Source: Parascedosporium putredinis
Lineage: Eukaryota > Ascomycota > Sordariomycetes > Microascales > Microascaceae
Reading direction: 5' to 3'
NCBI GenBank assembly: GCA_949357655.1
Contig: CASHTG010000011.1
Span: 186,001-250,000 of the forward strand
DNA: 64,000 nt
Positions 38,195 to 48,983 of this stretch are shown here, piece by piece. Position 1 is the first letter of the stretch. The number at the start of each line of letters is the position of its first letter. The translations under genes were made by a program, and so were the position numbers. The notes beneath the pieces are model-generated. The model ran no database searches. It was not told the DNA's origin and was given only the letters and a program-made list of their open reading frames with translations.

Positions 38195-38619
38195 TGGGGA
38201 GGGGTCTATTGTTGCACTCTACATCTACATGTATGTATCAATTGCTGGATGTAGTACTCTAGGTCTGTTGAAAAACGGAGACGGGAGAGGACAGTTGTTT
38301 TAATGCGGAAAGAGAAACTAATCCACCAAGTCCCAAATAATGTGTACTGCTAAGATTCATAAATTAATTGTGCTGCTGCTCAGTTGTTGTATCACCACCA
38401 AGACATGGGCTGGACATGGTCATTGGTGTTCACGATAGTGTCAAGGTTCATGAGACAAAGAAGGGCAGGGGACCTGCGAAAGATACAAGTTGAAAAAGTC
38501 TATTAACTCCTTTTGCTTAACACGATGGGGGTAAAATGTATGCGACATAGGAAATATAACATGTATCTATAGCACAAGAAAAACAAACGCCGGCTCCTTT
38601 ACCCAAGGTCAAGGCCCGT
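38195..38619. other. Convergent intergenic region
   Basis: The shared 3' flank of the GH3 gene (plus) and the acyl-CoA oxidase (minus), AT-rich. No further gene is seen. Confidence 0.6.
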
Positions 38620-40665
38620 TTACAGCCTGGAAGTCTTGTTGGCGTCCTTCTTGAAGAGGACGGGCGACTCGGGGTAAGGGTCGAAGACGATGTCGTTGAG
38701 GGGTTGAGCTCGGAGGCGCGGTGGAACATGTCCTCGTAGACCTTGCCGTCGTAGCGGCCGAGGGAGGAGTCGAGGGCCCAGTCGGAGAACTGCCAGGCGT
38801 CGACGAGGCGGACGGCGTGGGGCCTGAGCTCGCCGAGGAGGGCGAGGGTGCGCTTGGTGCGGGCGAGCTCGAGCTGGCGGACGGTGGCGGCGGCGCAGGC
38901 GAAGAACTCGGTGGCGTGGGTGGTGAGGTGGGAGAGGGCGAAGAGCTGGAACTGCTTGTGGAGGAGGACCTGGGTCTCCTGGTCGAGGCTGGCCTGGGTG
39001 GCGGGGTCGCGGAGGGCCTCGAGGAAGGTCTTGACGACGAGGTACTGGGCGAAGGCGGTGGAGAGGCGCCAGAAGTCGACGAGGAGGCTGTTCCAGGCGC
39101 GCTTGTCCTCGTCGCGGTGGCGGAGGGCCTCGAGGGTGAGGTAGGCGACGCGCCAGCCAAAGGCGTCGACGAGGTCCTGGTCGTCGGAGAGGACGTCGAA
39201 GGCGTTGCCGACGTCGCGCCTCTCGATGAAGCGGCGGAGGACCTGGCTGATGTCGCTCTTGGAGGGCTTGCCGGCGAGGACGCCGCGGGCGGCCTTGAGG
39301 AGGTAGCGGGCGACTTGCTGGGTGAGCATGTAGTTGTCGCCCTCCCAGGTGACGGTGGGGAGGTAGTCGGCGTAAAGGTGCCGATGCCGGAGAAGGCGGA
39401 GTAGCCGTGGCCGCCGCAGGCGCGTCGGCAGACCTCGAGACCCTCGGCGGCGGTGGTGGAGGCGAAGGCCTTGAGGGCGCAGGAGATGGCGTGGAGGTCG
39501 GCGAGGAGGGCGCCGGAGCCGGTCTGGTCCTTGGAGGCCATCTTTTGCTGGTTGGCGTTGTAGAGGTTGATCATGCTGCGGCCGGTGAAGTGGAGGGCGT
39601 AGGAGGCGGCCATGAGGGGAGGAGGCGGTGCTGGACCATGGTGTAGTTGAGGACCTGGTTCTCGCCGACCTCGCCGTCGGGGGCGTCGCGGTCCTGGAAC
39701 TGGCGGCGGACGGCGCAGTAGCGGGTGGCGATGGTGACGCCGCGGGCGAGGACGGAGCCGGATTCGAAGACGATGCCGGAGCGGATGTAGGTCATGGTGC
39801 CGTAGACGAGGGCGGGGTTGGCGGGCTGGAGGTACTTGCCGGTGGCGGGGTCGACGGCGGCGAAGCGGGCGAGCATGTTGACGTGGGGGATCTTGAAGTC
39901 CTTGAAGAGGAGGAAGCCGTTGTCCATGGTGTTGAAGCCGAACTTGGGGCCGATGTCGCCGACGTGCACGCCGGGCAGAGGGAGGTGGGTCTTGAGGTCG
40001 CGGATGGGGACGATGAAGGGGTGGGGGCCGCGGCTCTTGCCGTTGAGGATGAGCTGGGCGACAACGACGGCGTGGTTGGCGGCCTTGCCGAGGAGCCGAT
40101 CCACCACTTGGAGGCGGTGAGGTGGGGGAGTGGAGGGTGAAGGTCTTGTCCTCGGGGTTCCAGGTGGCGGTGGTCTCGAGGCCGCGGACGTTGGAGCCGT
40201 GGCCGAGCTCGGTCTGGGCGTAGCAGCCGATGATCTTGTAGTCCTGGGCGGGCTCGAGGAAGAGCTTCTTCTGCTCCGGGGTGGTCTGCTCCTCGAGGGT
40301 CTTGAGGAACATGGAGGCGTGGAGGCCGTAGGGGTGGCTTCGGCCATGAGGCTGTTGGCCGTCTCGTACTCCTCCTTGGACCAGTTGTGCTTGACGGAGA
40401 GGAGGCGGAGGGCCTTGGCGCGGGCGAGGGAGACCTCGATGCGGTCGGTGCGGGCGCGGAAGTAGTTTTGCGACTTGTCGAAGACGGGGTCGGCGCGCAG
40501 GATCTTTTCAATGTTGGCCTTGCGCGCGAGCACGTCCTTGGTGAACATGAAGTTGGACAGCTGCTCGACGTTGACGGTGGACTTGGCGCGTTCTTGGGCG
40601 AGGAGCTCGGAGCCCTGGGGGCCCGAGGGCTTGAGGGCCTTTACCCAGTCGGGGTTCGTAGGCAT
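38620..40665 (-). CDS. Peroxisomal acyl-CoA oxidase
   Basis: FAD enzyme of the first step of peroxisomal beta-oxidation: acyl-CoA to trans-2-enoyl-CoA, with H2O2 formed. Start ATG 40665 (MPTNPDWVKALKPSG); a single exon of 683 residues once breaks are allowed for. Family blocks: FLEPAQDYKIIGCYAQTELGHGS (FAD/substrate region), ASKWWIG, FGFNTMDNGFLLF, RDAPDGEVGENQVLNY, EVCRRACGGHGYS (with the Glu of the active-site region) and TWEGDNYMLTQQVAR. The C-terminus is SRL, a type 1 peroxisomal targeting signal. Seven single-base losses (near 40335, 40125, 40088, 39615, 39379, 38699 and similar) sit mostly in C runs of the coding strand, such as CCCC. Two CCGAGG boxes lie upstream. Confidence 0.93.
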
Positions 40666-40881
40666 TGTGGATGTGTGTGGTGAAATGAGGTAGGGAAGGG
40701 AAGGGGGTATGAGAGAGGGAAGGAAGGAGGCTTTCTTTCTTTTCTGGGGAAAGAAGGGAAAGAAATCGCGGGGTCCGGGGAGTTCTTAAGGAGACTGAGG
40801 ACACGGGGGACCAAGGGGGAAATCGAGAAAGAAAAAAAGAGAAAAAAAGAAAAAGAAAATAAACTCTGATTGAGTTTGAAT

Positions 40882-40887
40882 CCGAGG
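40882..40887 (+). promoter_or_regulatory. CCTCGG/CCGAGG fatty-acid-response box
   Basis: CCGAGG, 217 bases upstream of the acyl-CoA oxidase ATG. This six-base core is the documented target of the fungal FarA/FarB/CTF1 regulators of fatty-acid catabolism; function here is inferred from gene context. Confidence 0.5.
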
Positions 40888-41123
40888 CGGATGGAGTGGG
40901 AGGTGGCGGACGTTACTTATCCAACCGCGATGAGATCAGATGTCTGACTGGAGCAACCGAGCAGCCGACCCTCTTTTTCTTCTTTTTTCTTTTTTTTTCT
41001 TTTCTTCTGGTTCTTTTTCTTTCTCAGGTTGGGGTACGTGTATCCACCGAGAGGAGTGCGTGAGAGAAAAAAAAGAGGGTTTCTCCAAAACGGCACTAGA
41101 CGCGTTCAAAATGGATACGTACC

Positions 41124-41129
41124 CCGAGG
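41124..41129 (+). promoter_or_regulatory. Second CCTCGG/CCGAGG box upstream of acyl-CoA oxidase
   Basis: CCGAGG, 459 bases upstream of the oxidase ATG. A second copy of the same core strengthens the Far-type reading but may still be chance in GC-rich DNA. Confidence 0.4.
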
Positions 41130-43843
41130 TTGTGCCGCGGTTCCCCTGGGGGCAGCACTGAGCTCACCGCGCGATATCGGAGGAGCGCGGGAGCTCAGCG
41201 CAAAGGCCGAAACGGACTTCGGCTCAGGGCAGAAGACAAGGAATTTGGGGACGTGCCACAGACAGGCCTAGCGCTGTCGCAGAACTGGGCAAATAAACCC
41301 GCGCCTGAACCGAACCCCAAAAATCAATTTTGGTTGACCCCAACTAGGCCAACTCCAAGAAATTGATCGAAGCTGAACAGCGCCGAGGGTACCACACGGC
41401 ACTTCTGTACCCCCAAAACACTACTCGTCGAGAGTGTGCCAGCGTGCCCCTCCAAAGGGGGAGGGCGCCGAACGCACCATCCCCGTGGGGCGTGGGGGTA
41501 AAGGGGGGTGGTGAGGGGCCAAGGGGGCAATTGAGGCTCTCAGCGGACGCGCCCTCGTGCGACGGCGAATTCGACCTTCTCGGCCCTCGGTTCCAGGAAG
41601 GGGTTGCGTTCGTGACAGCCAGCGTTGGAAAGCCCGTCGTGGCGGGTCCGGCATGTCGGACGGTACTAGGTTGCGCTGGCCATGGCCACGAGGCGCTGTC
41701 ATTGGGCGATGCCCTTATCAATCTACACTTTAATCTTCCGTCCGTCCCACCAGACCAGACCGGACCCTGCTGCCAGAGATGAATTCATTCGAGTGCACCT
41801 CGGCAGCGGTGCTGGTCTCTCTTGCCCGACGTTTGCTCCGGCCCTCCATGTGTGTGCGGAGCCTGCCAGAGCGACGATCGCCAAGTCCTGCTGGCACACA
41901 TGGGTTGATTCAGCCACTACATGCATCCAACCACGGATGTTATGAACAAGTGAGGAAAATATCCTTGATCGTGAAATTATGAAAATGGATAAAGAATAGG
42001 AGAAAGGTGTCTCGACATCTTGAAAATACATCAAAAGTTGACCTTTTACATTGAGTTTTGCGTGTGCCTTTTCCGCTTGTTTTTCTTGCCCCCAAACTGA
42101 AGCAGACAACCACAGGGACAGAAACCTAATAATCCTTCAGCTATTAATGTCCCGAGCATGCCGCCAAGCCCCGAAAGCGAGACTCGATTCTCATTCGCCC
42201 TTTACCGATCCACCCCACTCGTCCTGGATCTTTTTCTTTGTTTTCTCAAACGTGCCGAGGTAAGTCGACGGGAGGTGCGAGACGCTAACACTTCCCAAGA
42301 CTCCTGCTCTCCCACTCAATATGCCAGGACCCGATAAAAAGAAAAAAGACATCGTACGTGAGATTCGGAACGGGTCTATCGATGATGAACGGGGATTTGA
42401 TGTGTCCCCTGCTGTCCTCGGCACGCGCACAGAAACTCGAGGCGGAGTTACGGAAGAAGTTGGCTAGCCGGCTGTCAGTTTGAGTGCCCCCTCCATTGAC
42501 TGCCTTCTTTTGTTCTTTTTTGCCTACCCAGTTACGCGTGCGTGTTCCTGGCACGCGGAAGGCCACCCACCATTTCGGCGCGCGGGTCACATTGTGGGCG
42601 CTGGAGCGTGACCTAGCTCGTCATCGTGGGGTCCGGATTGGGTCGCGACCGATCGAAATAGAATTGAAAGGGAAGAAGAAAGAGTGAAACAAAGTAAAAG
42701 AAGAGGAAAAGGGTTCCTGGAAGTTTAAAATTGACAGCGTGGAGATTGTCTAGAATATCCACGGATTAAATAGAAGCCTTTTTAATACTAGACCAGTGCC
42801 CAGAACAACCAGACGTCATGACGCTTCATTAGCACCATGAGGGTTGGTCCATTCATCGTTGATCCATCAGCTTTGATGCCTTCATCATACTAGAACGTCT
42901 CGTAGACTAACCTCCATGGCGCCCGCAGGATAGCACCTTTCGCCATTTTTGTTTGTCGTACGAGGCCAATACCCGTAGAGGCGCTCTTCTCCGTAGATTT
43001 CCGTTGATCGAGAGAACCTCCGATCGCTACCCGTCCCCAAAGCTCCCGGCCCTCTGTAGCAACGTCCAGAAATCCCGCGCGCCTTTTTTTTCAATTTTGT
43101 TCTTCCCTCCTAGTTCTCTTCAGCTTTCTAGCATGAGCTCCCCTTTGTCCAATCCTCACGCAGTGTATCGCGACATCCCGGGCAGATTTCCGTGATGCAA
43201 GACAGAACCTCTCGTCAAGGTCCTTGACCCCGATGAAACTTGAAAGCGCTGCATGTGACTCCCAAGATCTAGACTGTCTTCCATGTGGAAATGATGCCCT
43301 GTCGCGTTAGTTCGCTGATATGTAGGCGTTAAAAACTCACTGCCGGTTTATTCTCGGTCTCCGCCGCGTCGCGATCAGCACATGTGAAGAACTCGGCGAT
43401 GCTACTCCAGGATAACCTTGTCTGCACGTCCCAGATCGTCGAGAACGCATCTTCTTCCACGAGAGACGGTATTGCAACCCACCCAAATGGTAGGAAACAG
43501 GGCTCGGATAAATCTCCCTGCAAGGAGCCCCCTTCCGACTTCGACCGGGCAGCCATGCCGGTCATCGGAGGGACCATACACAGAGGCGACGGAAACATCT
43601 GCATGATTGCCAAGACTGTTGCACTTGCCGTACGATACAACGCTTGTACGCTTGTTCATTCTTTTGCATGCGAATAACGGAGAAATATCGACAACACCAC
43701 ATGCTAGACCCGGGCTGCTCTAAGATAGAGCACCCTCGTCCCACTCCTAGCAGATCCCAAAGAATGACACTTATCGAAAAATCGCAAACAGTGAATCTTT
43801 TTCTCTTTCATATCGTATATTTTCTACCCTATATTCTCCAACA
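41130..43843. other. Gene-poor stretch, 2.7 kb
   Basis: No supported coding gene. The frames are short, overlapping on both strands, and without family resemblance. The left part is oxidase promoter, with poly-T/CT tracts at 40975-41025; the right part is the 3' flank of the GPI-protein gene. Confidence 0.5.
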
Positions 43844-44435
43844 CTAGGCCCCCAGCATATACCAAAGTCCCAAGCCCATCCCCGCTAGCCCCGCAACACC
43901 CATCGGGCTAGCTACCCTTCCGGCCGCGGAATCCCCACCAGCCGAGTTCCCACCTGCCGGCGCCGTATTCGAACTCCCCGCACCACCCGCCGTAGGCGTC
44001 GCACCTCCTGACCAGTGGCCGCCTCGTCCTCGTCCGCTCGCCGGAGGGCGTCGCACGCCGTCGTCAGCGCAGGACCGGCATTGGTCACGTAGAACTCGAA
44101 CTCGCGGTCCGTCAACGCGCACTTGTCCTCGCGGAACCCCTGGTTGCTGTTGAGGCACCACGTGTTGTAAAACGTATCCACCGAGAGCCCGCCGATGGTG
44201 TCGGTGCAGCTCTTCTCCCGGCAGCTCTTGGCCGCGGCCTCGCCCGCCGACCCGCAGACGCACTCGGAAAAGGCGCCGGTGAGGCTTTCGCTGTACTTGT
44301 CGGCTGCCGCGCACGGGTTGTAGATGTCGAGGAGGCAGGAGCGGCACGCGCCGTCTTCGAGGATGGAGAAGACGTCGGAGAACTCGGCGAGGGCGAGGGG
44401 GCGAGGATGGTGGCGATGAGAAGAGGACGAAACAT
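43844..44435 (-). CDS. Secreted cysteine-rich GPI-anchored-type surface protein
   Basis: Start ATG 44435: MFRPLLIATILAP with LALAEFSD after one missing C gives a signal peptide. The ectodomain has ten cysteines in a spaced pattern (ACRSCLLDIYNPC, SECVC, CREKSC, YNTWC, DKC, TTAC). A Gly/Ser/Ala-rich stalk (TAGGAGSSNTAPAGG) leads to a C-terminal hydrophobic segment (GVAGLAGMGLGLWYMLGA) with no charged tail, the signature of GPI attachment. About 197 residues. The spacing does not clearly match CFEM (which expects eight Cys), so it is left unnamed. Two single-base losses, in a C5 run near 44395 and a GG near 44012, break the frame. Likely a cell-wall or plasma-membrane surface protein. Confidence 0.72.
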
Positions 44436-46852
44436 GTTGGAGGGTTGGATGCGGAAGTCGGGGAATTTGGTTGGGTGTGTATCTTCTTTGCTTTTGTTCT
44501 CGGTTCGTGAAGATCGTATGGAGGCAAATGGGGCGGGAGCTTGGTGGCTGGGCTTCCTAGTTGCTTTATGTTTGAAGGGCGTCCGGAGAACACTAAACGA
44601 ACGACGTACTCAAATCGAGGCGTACGACATCCTTTTATCTACCCTACTCGTTCATGTTGGGGACTAGACATAGGCATGCGCTATTCCTTCCCCCTTGACC
44701 TGCGTCAACCCGTCACACGCGAGGGTGGGATGGAACATGATTCAGCCGCACGGGGACGGAAAACTGATAACTCTTTCCTTGCATCCATGGGTGTCTTTGA
44801 CGCCTCCCCACGGGCGGCTCTGGCGGATCGTGCCTTGCGCCCTGAAATTGCGGGTGGGTGTTGCATGGGTCGGGCGGAAATCTGCCCGCACCATCCAGCC
44901 AACTTTGCGCTCGAGGGTTAATCAGCAACAACGCTACCCGATTTCCGTCCCTGCGCTTGATTTCCCATCCCCATCGCTAACGATGCGGCTTTCCCTTTGG
45001 TGCCCTCCGGCATGATAGAGTCGGGATTGGTGGCAGGTTACGCTCTTGTTCCACTGTGTCTGCCCTTTCTCGAAATGCGAAGAGAGGGGCTGGCCACGAA
45101 AGGGCTACCGTGAACTGGAGTGGAGTGGTGCGCTATCCGCCCGGCAAGGTTCCATTCCTTTGTGTGGCGGCGATTATTATTGCTTTCACCTCGTTATCAG
45201 GGTTATCGGGACGAGCGCGTGGTGATTTGTCGACGTGGGCTAGGGGAGGAGGAAAGATTCCGTTGCCCCCTGCGCCAGACGGATGTGGCTGCATGGGACC
45301 AGTGTTGATGCTCTGTGTCTCTGCATCTCACAACGCCACAAAGCTCCTTGGCAATTTGGACTGCAGCGAGATTGATTTCATTTTTTGCCGTGTTGCCGTG
45401 CGGTAGACGGAATGTTGGTTAACTCATGCGACCGAGCTTCGTCGGCACTCTCGCGCATGCCCGTCATGGAGGTGAGTTTCCCTAGGTATCGTGGGAGTGG
45501 TTGGAGGAAACCACGCACACGAGTGAGATTTGAGCCACTCTCAAAACTGTACTCCGAGTCTCGAAATGGATAAGAAAAAAAAGCCTTAGATGCTGGAGAA
45601 GAGTCTGAAAAAGAGAAGAAAATAGAAAGAATGAGAGCGAGGAGATGGAAACAGAAGGAACGAGCTCCTGCTACGATACTTCAGCAGGCGCTCAGCTACA
45701 CACCACTGGAGAGATTGTGCCCATCGCATCAGAGATGCCAATCTCTAATAGCAAGTTAGTATTTTCCTTCGGGCGTGAAAAGTGCTTTCTGGGGTAGCTC
45801 TGCAACTTGTGCTTGCGGTTCTTTCACGAGCCCGGCCCAACTACGCTAAGAAGATCCCTGCCAACATGGCTCCACTTGATCCCGAAAACGTGGGTGACGG
45901 AGGGCGGCATGAGCTTGAAAGGCCGGCCTTGAACTGCAGAGTTCCACCTACTTCGGGGCATGCTGCCGGCATTGAGACCTTTTTTGATCTCCTCTGCTGG
46001 CCCTATCGGTACGAAGCCAAGAGCTCGGCGCGGCCGGGATACCACGCGAGCCCCCGGATCTACAAAATGCACCGATGCAGTCCGTCCATTGCCAACTGGG
46101 CTGCAATGAAAAGGCTCCCCGTGACGAGATCTTGGTGGACCCCGTTCGCAAAAGAAAGAAAAATAAGAATTCTTGCTCGAATATTAAAGGTGCATGCACG
46201 ATCAAATCGTGCTCTCCTTGGTTGATGGGAGAGGTCGCGCTAATCGTCCCTACTTCGGCGAGCCCGCACACGTCGGCTAGACTAGACCTAAGGAGCTCCC
46301 TCGATAGATAGCATGTTCAGCCCTTAGTTAGAGCCCAATTGAGACGTCCGGAGAACTCCCTGGAGACATGCAGGTTGATGCACGCATAGGTGTTGCTCGT
46401 GTCAGGACAGGTGATGCCTAAGCGCTTCACGCCGCCTACGAATGGCACCACCTTGAAAGTCGAAAAAGGACTTGGGTGTCGCTGGTCGTGGTTGATTGGC
46501 CAATAAAGAAAGGGGATCGCTCCCTTTGCACCTAAAGCACCAGAGGATTACGTGGACGCCCGTCAGCCGTGATTACGCTCGATACGATGAATGGAGGGTT
46601 CGGTTCCCTCTTCTGCTCCCGCGTGCCTGGGAAATCGGCTCTTTCAAATAGGCCGGCCCCGCGCTGCGCCACCAGCTCCTCGTGGTTGAAAATTACTCTG
46701 CTTCTTGAATATTTTCAACCCTAATCCAGCACCTTTATCTCGAATCGCACTCTAATTGAAGATCGAGAGATCAACCAAGAGCAAAAAGAAAAATATACTG
46801 TGGAAAAGTAACCTTGAAAGAAAAAGGGCAGTGAATTAGCTCTCCAAAAGAC
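44436..46852. other. Intergenic, 2.4 kb
   Basis: No gene supported; the frames are scattered and antisense to one another. A-rich sequence at 45570-45650 and 46780-46830. The last 100 bases are the leader of the octapeptide-repeat gene. Confidence 0.5.
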
Positions 46853-47400
46853 ATGGCGGCCACTAAGGGCAATTCTGGGCATGTCCCCATGGTTGACACC
46901 TACGCCGACGAGGCCCCGCCTTCATACGATGCTTCTCACCCCGACGCGAATCGATCGGCAGCGTCAGGCTCCACGGCGCCTACCACGAATTCCCAACCCC
47001 GAACTCATCACATGAACACCGCCGCCCAGCCCCAGCGCATCTCTCGCCCCTCCGGCCGGACCCTACCCAGCGGCTACGTCGAGATCCCCGAGCCAGCACA
47101 GACTCCGCCGTTGACGCGCAAGGGTACCGCGCCGCCGAAGACATGAGCGCGAGCCGGAGCAGGAAACCACATCGAGACGAGTGCTGCTTTGGTACAAATG
47201 GCGGGTGCTGTTTCGGAGATAACGACGGATGCTGCTTTGGCGATAATGGCGGCTGCTGCTTCGGGGATCATGGAGGCTGTTGCTTCGGCGACCATGGGGG
47301 TTGCTGCTTCGGAAGGAATAAGGGCTGCTGTTTTGGAGATAACGGAGGATGCTGCTTTGGAACCAACGGGGGCTGCTGTTTTACCGATGGCGGGAGGTGA
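46853..47400 (+). CDS. PPxY protein with nine CCFG octapeptide repeats, unknown function
   Basis: Start ATG 46853. The first 97 residues are disordered and carry DEAPPSYDAS (a PPxY motif, typical ligand of WW domains of Rsp5/NEDD4 ubiquitin ligases) and SGYVEIPEPAQTPP. This frame stops at 47146, and one missing base would fuse it to the next frame (MSASRSRKPHRDE), which continues straight into nine tandem octapeptides of pattern C-C-F-G-x-N/H-x-G from 47182 to the stop at 47398. Eighteen cysteines in 72 residues. No signal peptide. Paired Cys could be palmitoylated or bind metal; this is inference. If the two frames are really separate, the second would be an 85-residue protein starting at 47143. 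Confidence 0.68.
47182..47397 (+). repeat. Nine-unit 24-bp coding minisatellite
   Basis: Nine consecutive 24-base units, each encoding C-C-F-G-x-N/H-x-G (the last is C-C-F-T-D-G-G-R). Units differ mainly at synonymous positions (TGC/TGT, TTT/TTC, GGx), so the protein motif is better conserved than the DNA. Confidence 0.9.
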
Positions 47401-48113
47401 GGTCTGGGGAGGTCAGGAGTAGTCTCCTCGGCCTTTTCGATCACAGTCTTTCTTATGCGCTTCACTCGGCGGCATTCTGCTTTGGGCAGTTCTTGAGTGA
47501 CGGACACAAACTTTTGGGGTTGACGGGACGGAGGCGTTGGGGCGAGGTTTCATGTTGGAGTTACTTGTGATATATCTGATTTTTTTCGCTACCTGAAAAT
47601 ACCCAATACTTATCACAATATTTACACGGAGCATCATACTACACGCCCTAGCAGTTGTTTGATAAACCCTTCGAGTGAACATTTAGAGTATTCACGGTGC
47701 CTTACCAACGAAGCTTCGGAGGCAATAAGATTCATATACACCCTATGCTACGTGTAGACCCCGAACCGCCTTGTCCTTGTTGATTTAACTCATCGCGGCC
47801 ATTAAACAAGCGTATTTGTTATCTTGATCGCCAAGAGAAGCAAGAAACAAATGTAAATCCAACCAGCTGAATAACGGGATGTAGGGTGGATGTAATGCTG
47901 ATGCGACGCCAGTGCCGAGGTATGAAAATCGACGGTTCGGGCTTAAATCAGCAGCTTGTCTTGGGATCAACGCGGGGGCGTGCGCCTGCCATCCACAACA
48001 AGGGTCTCCCCGAACCTTATCCCCACACTTTCCTTCGGGTCAACCAAGCCATCCTCGTCTCACCCTTTGCACGACAACTCGCGAGATATCAACCCCCGCG
48101 ACACGACCGAAAC
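47401..48113. other. Intergenic
   Basis: Promoter region of the enoyl-CoA isomerase gene. CCTCGG-type cores at 47427 and 47915; otherwise no gene supported. Confidence 0.55.
47915..47920 (+). promoter_or_regulatory. CCTCGG/CCGAGG box upstream of the enoyl-CoA isomerase gene
   Basis: CCGAGG about 194 bases before the ATG at 48114, the same core as upstream of the acyl-CoA oxidase. Another copy (CCTCGG) is at 47427-47432. Consistent with joint fatty-acid induction. Confidence 0.45.
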
Positions 48114-48983
48114 ATGGCAGATTATAAACTTTTGGATATCGAGCGGCGCGGTGACGTCTTCCTCGTCACGCTAAGCAACGGCGACGACAACCGGCTCAAC
48201 GTGGCGCTGTGCCAGGAGATTATCCACTTCTTGAGCTATGCTCGCAATGAGTTCGGCCAAGGGCCCGGTGCCCTTATCGTGCGTGGCAACAATGCCAAGT
48301 TCTTCACCAATGTAGGTTTCCCGGCTTGACGGAGAGCGCCCGGCTAGGCCGAGACTAAGCGGAATTTCCCACACTCTAGGGCGTGGATTTGGAAGAGGTC
48401 GCAAAGAACCCCTACGCTGGTCCGGATGGGTTCTACCCGGTAAGCCTCCCCGAACCAAGCCCCGTGCCCGGCCGCGGTGAAACTGACTTGTCATTTCCTC
48501 CTTTTCCTTTAGCTCCTCCACGCCATCCTCGACTTCCCCTTCCCCACCATCGCCATGGTCACCGGCCACACCTTTGGAGGCGGATGCCCCTTCTCCCTCG
48601 CCTTCGACTACCGGATCATGAACGTCGAGCGTGGCTTCTTCTGCATGCCTGCCGTGGACTTGGGGATGCACTTCCCCGGCATCGGCTCGCTCCTCAAGTC
48701 GAAGCTGCCGCCCCAGACCGCGCGCAGGGTGCTCCTCGAGGGCCACCGATTCACGGGTAAGGAGGCGCTGGAGGCGGGGATCGTCGATGCTGCCGTCGCG
48801 CCGGAGAAGATGCTCCCGCTCGCGCTCGAGTGGGCTGAGAAGTGGAAGGGGAAAGCGGCCGCGGGGGTGTACGGGTTGTTGAGGGAGGAATTGCAGCTGG
48901 AGCCGATGGCGAGGTTACGGAACGTGAGCTATGTGCATCACCCGCAGGTGAGGTTGTCGAAGCCGAAGGGGACAAAGTTGTGA
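48114..48983 (+). CDS. Enoyl-CoA hydratase/isomerase family protein (ECI-like)
   Basis: Crotonase-fold enzyme, most like plant and fungal peroxisomal delta3,delta2-enoyl-CoA isomerases, which move double bonds during oxidation of unsaturated fatty acids. Exons 48114..48311, 48380..48439 and 48513..48983, all in phase 0, give 242 residues and no frame break. Crotonase features: ALIVRGNNAKFFTNGVDLEE (first oxyanion strand), GHTFGGGCPFSLAFDYRIMN (second oxyanion loop), and FFCMPAVDLGMHFPG, where isomerases carry the active-site acid. The C-terminus is TKL, a weak PTS1-like end. Substrate and localisation are inferred. Confidence 0.9.

Noticed and set aside
38721..40683. Long plus-strand Gly/Glu/Val-rich frames opposite the acyl-CoA oxidase
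   Set aside because: Shadow frames produced by GC-rich third positions of the oxidase on the minus strand; composition is low-complexity.
41363..41782. 139-codon plus-strand frame in the 41-44 kb gap
   Set aside because: GC-rich chance frame with an opposing frame of similar length; no motif or splice support.
47143..47146. ATGA stop-start overlap as translational coupling
   Set aside because: Not expected in a eukaryotic nuclear gene; a missing base joining the two frames is more plausible.
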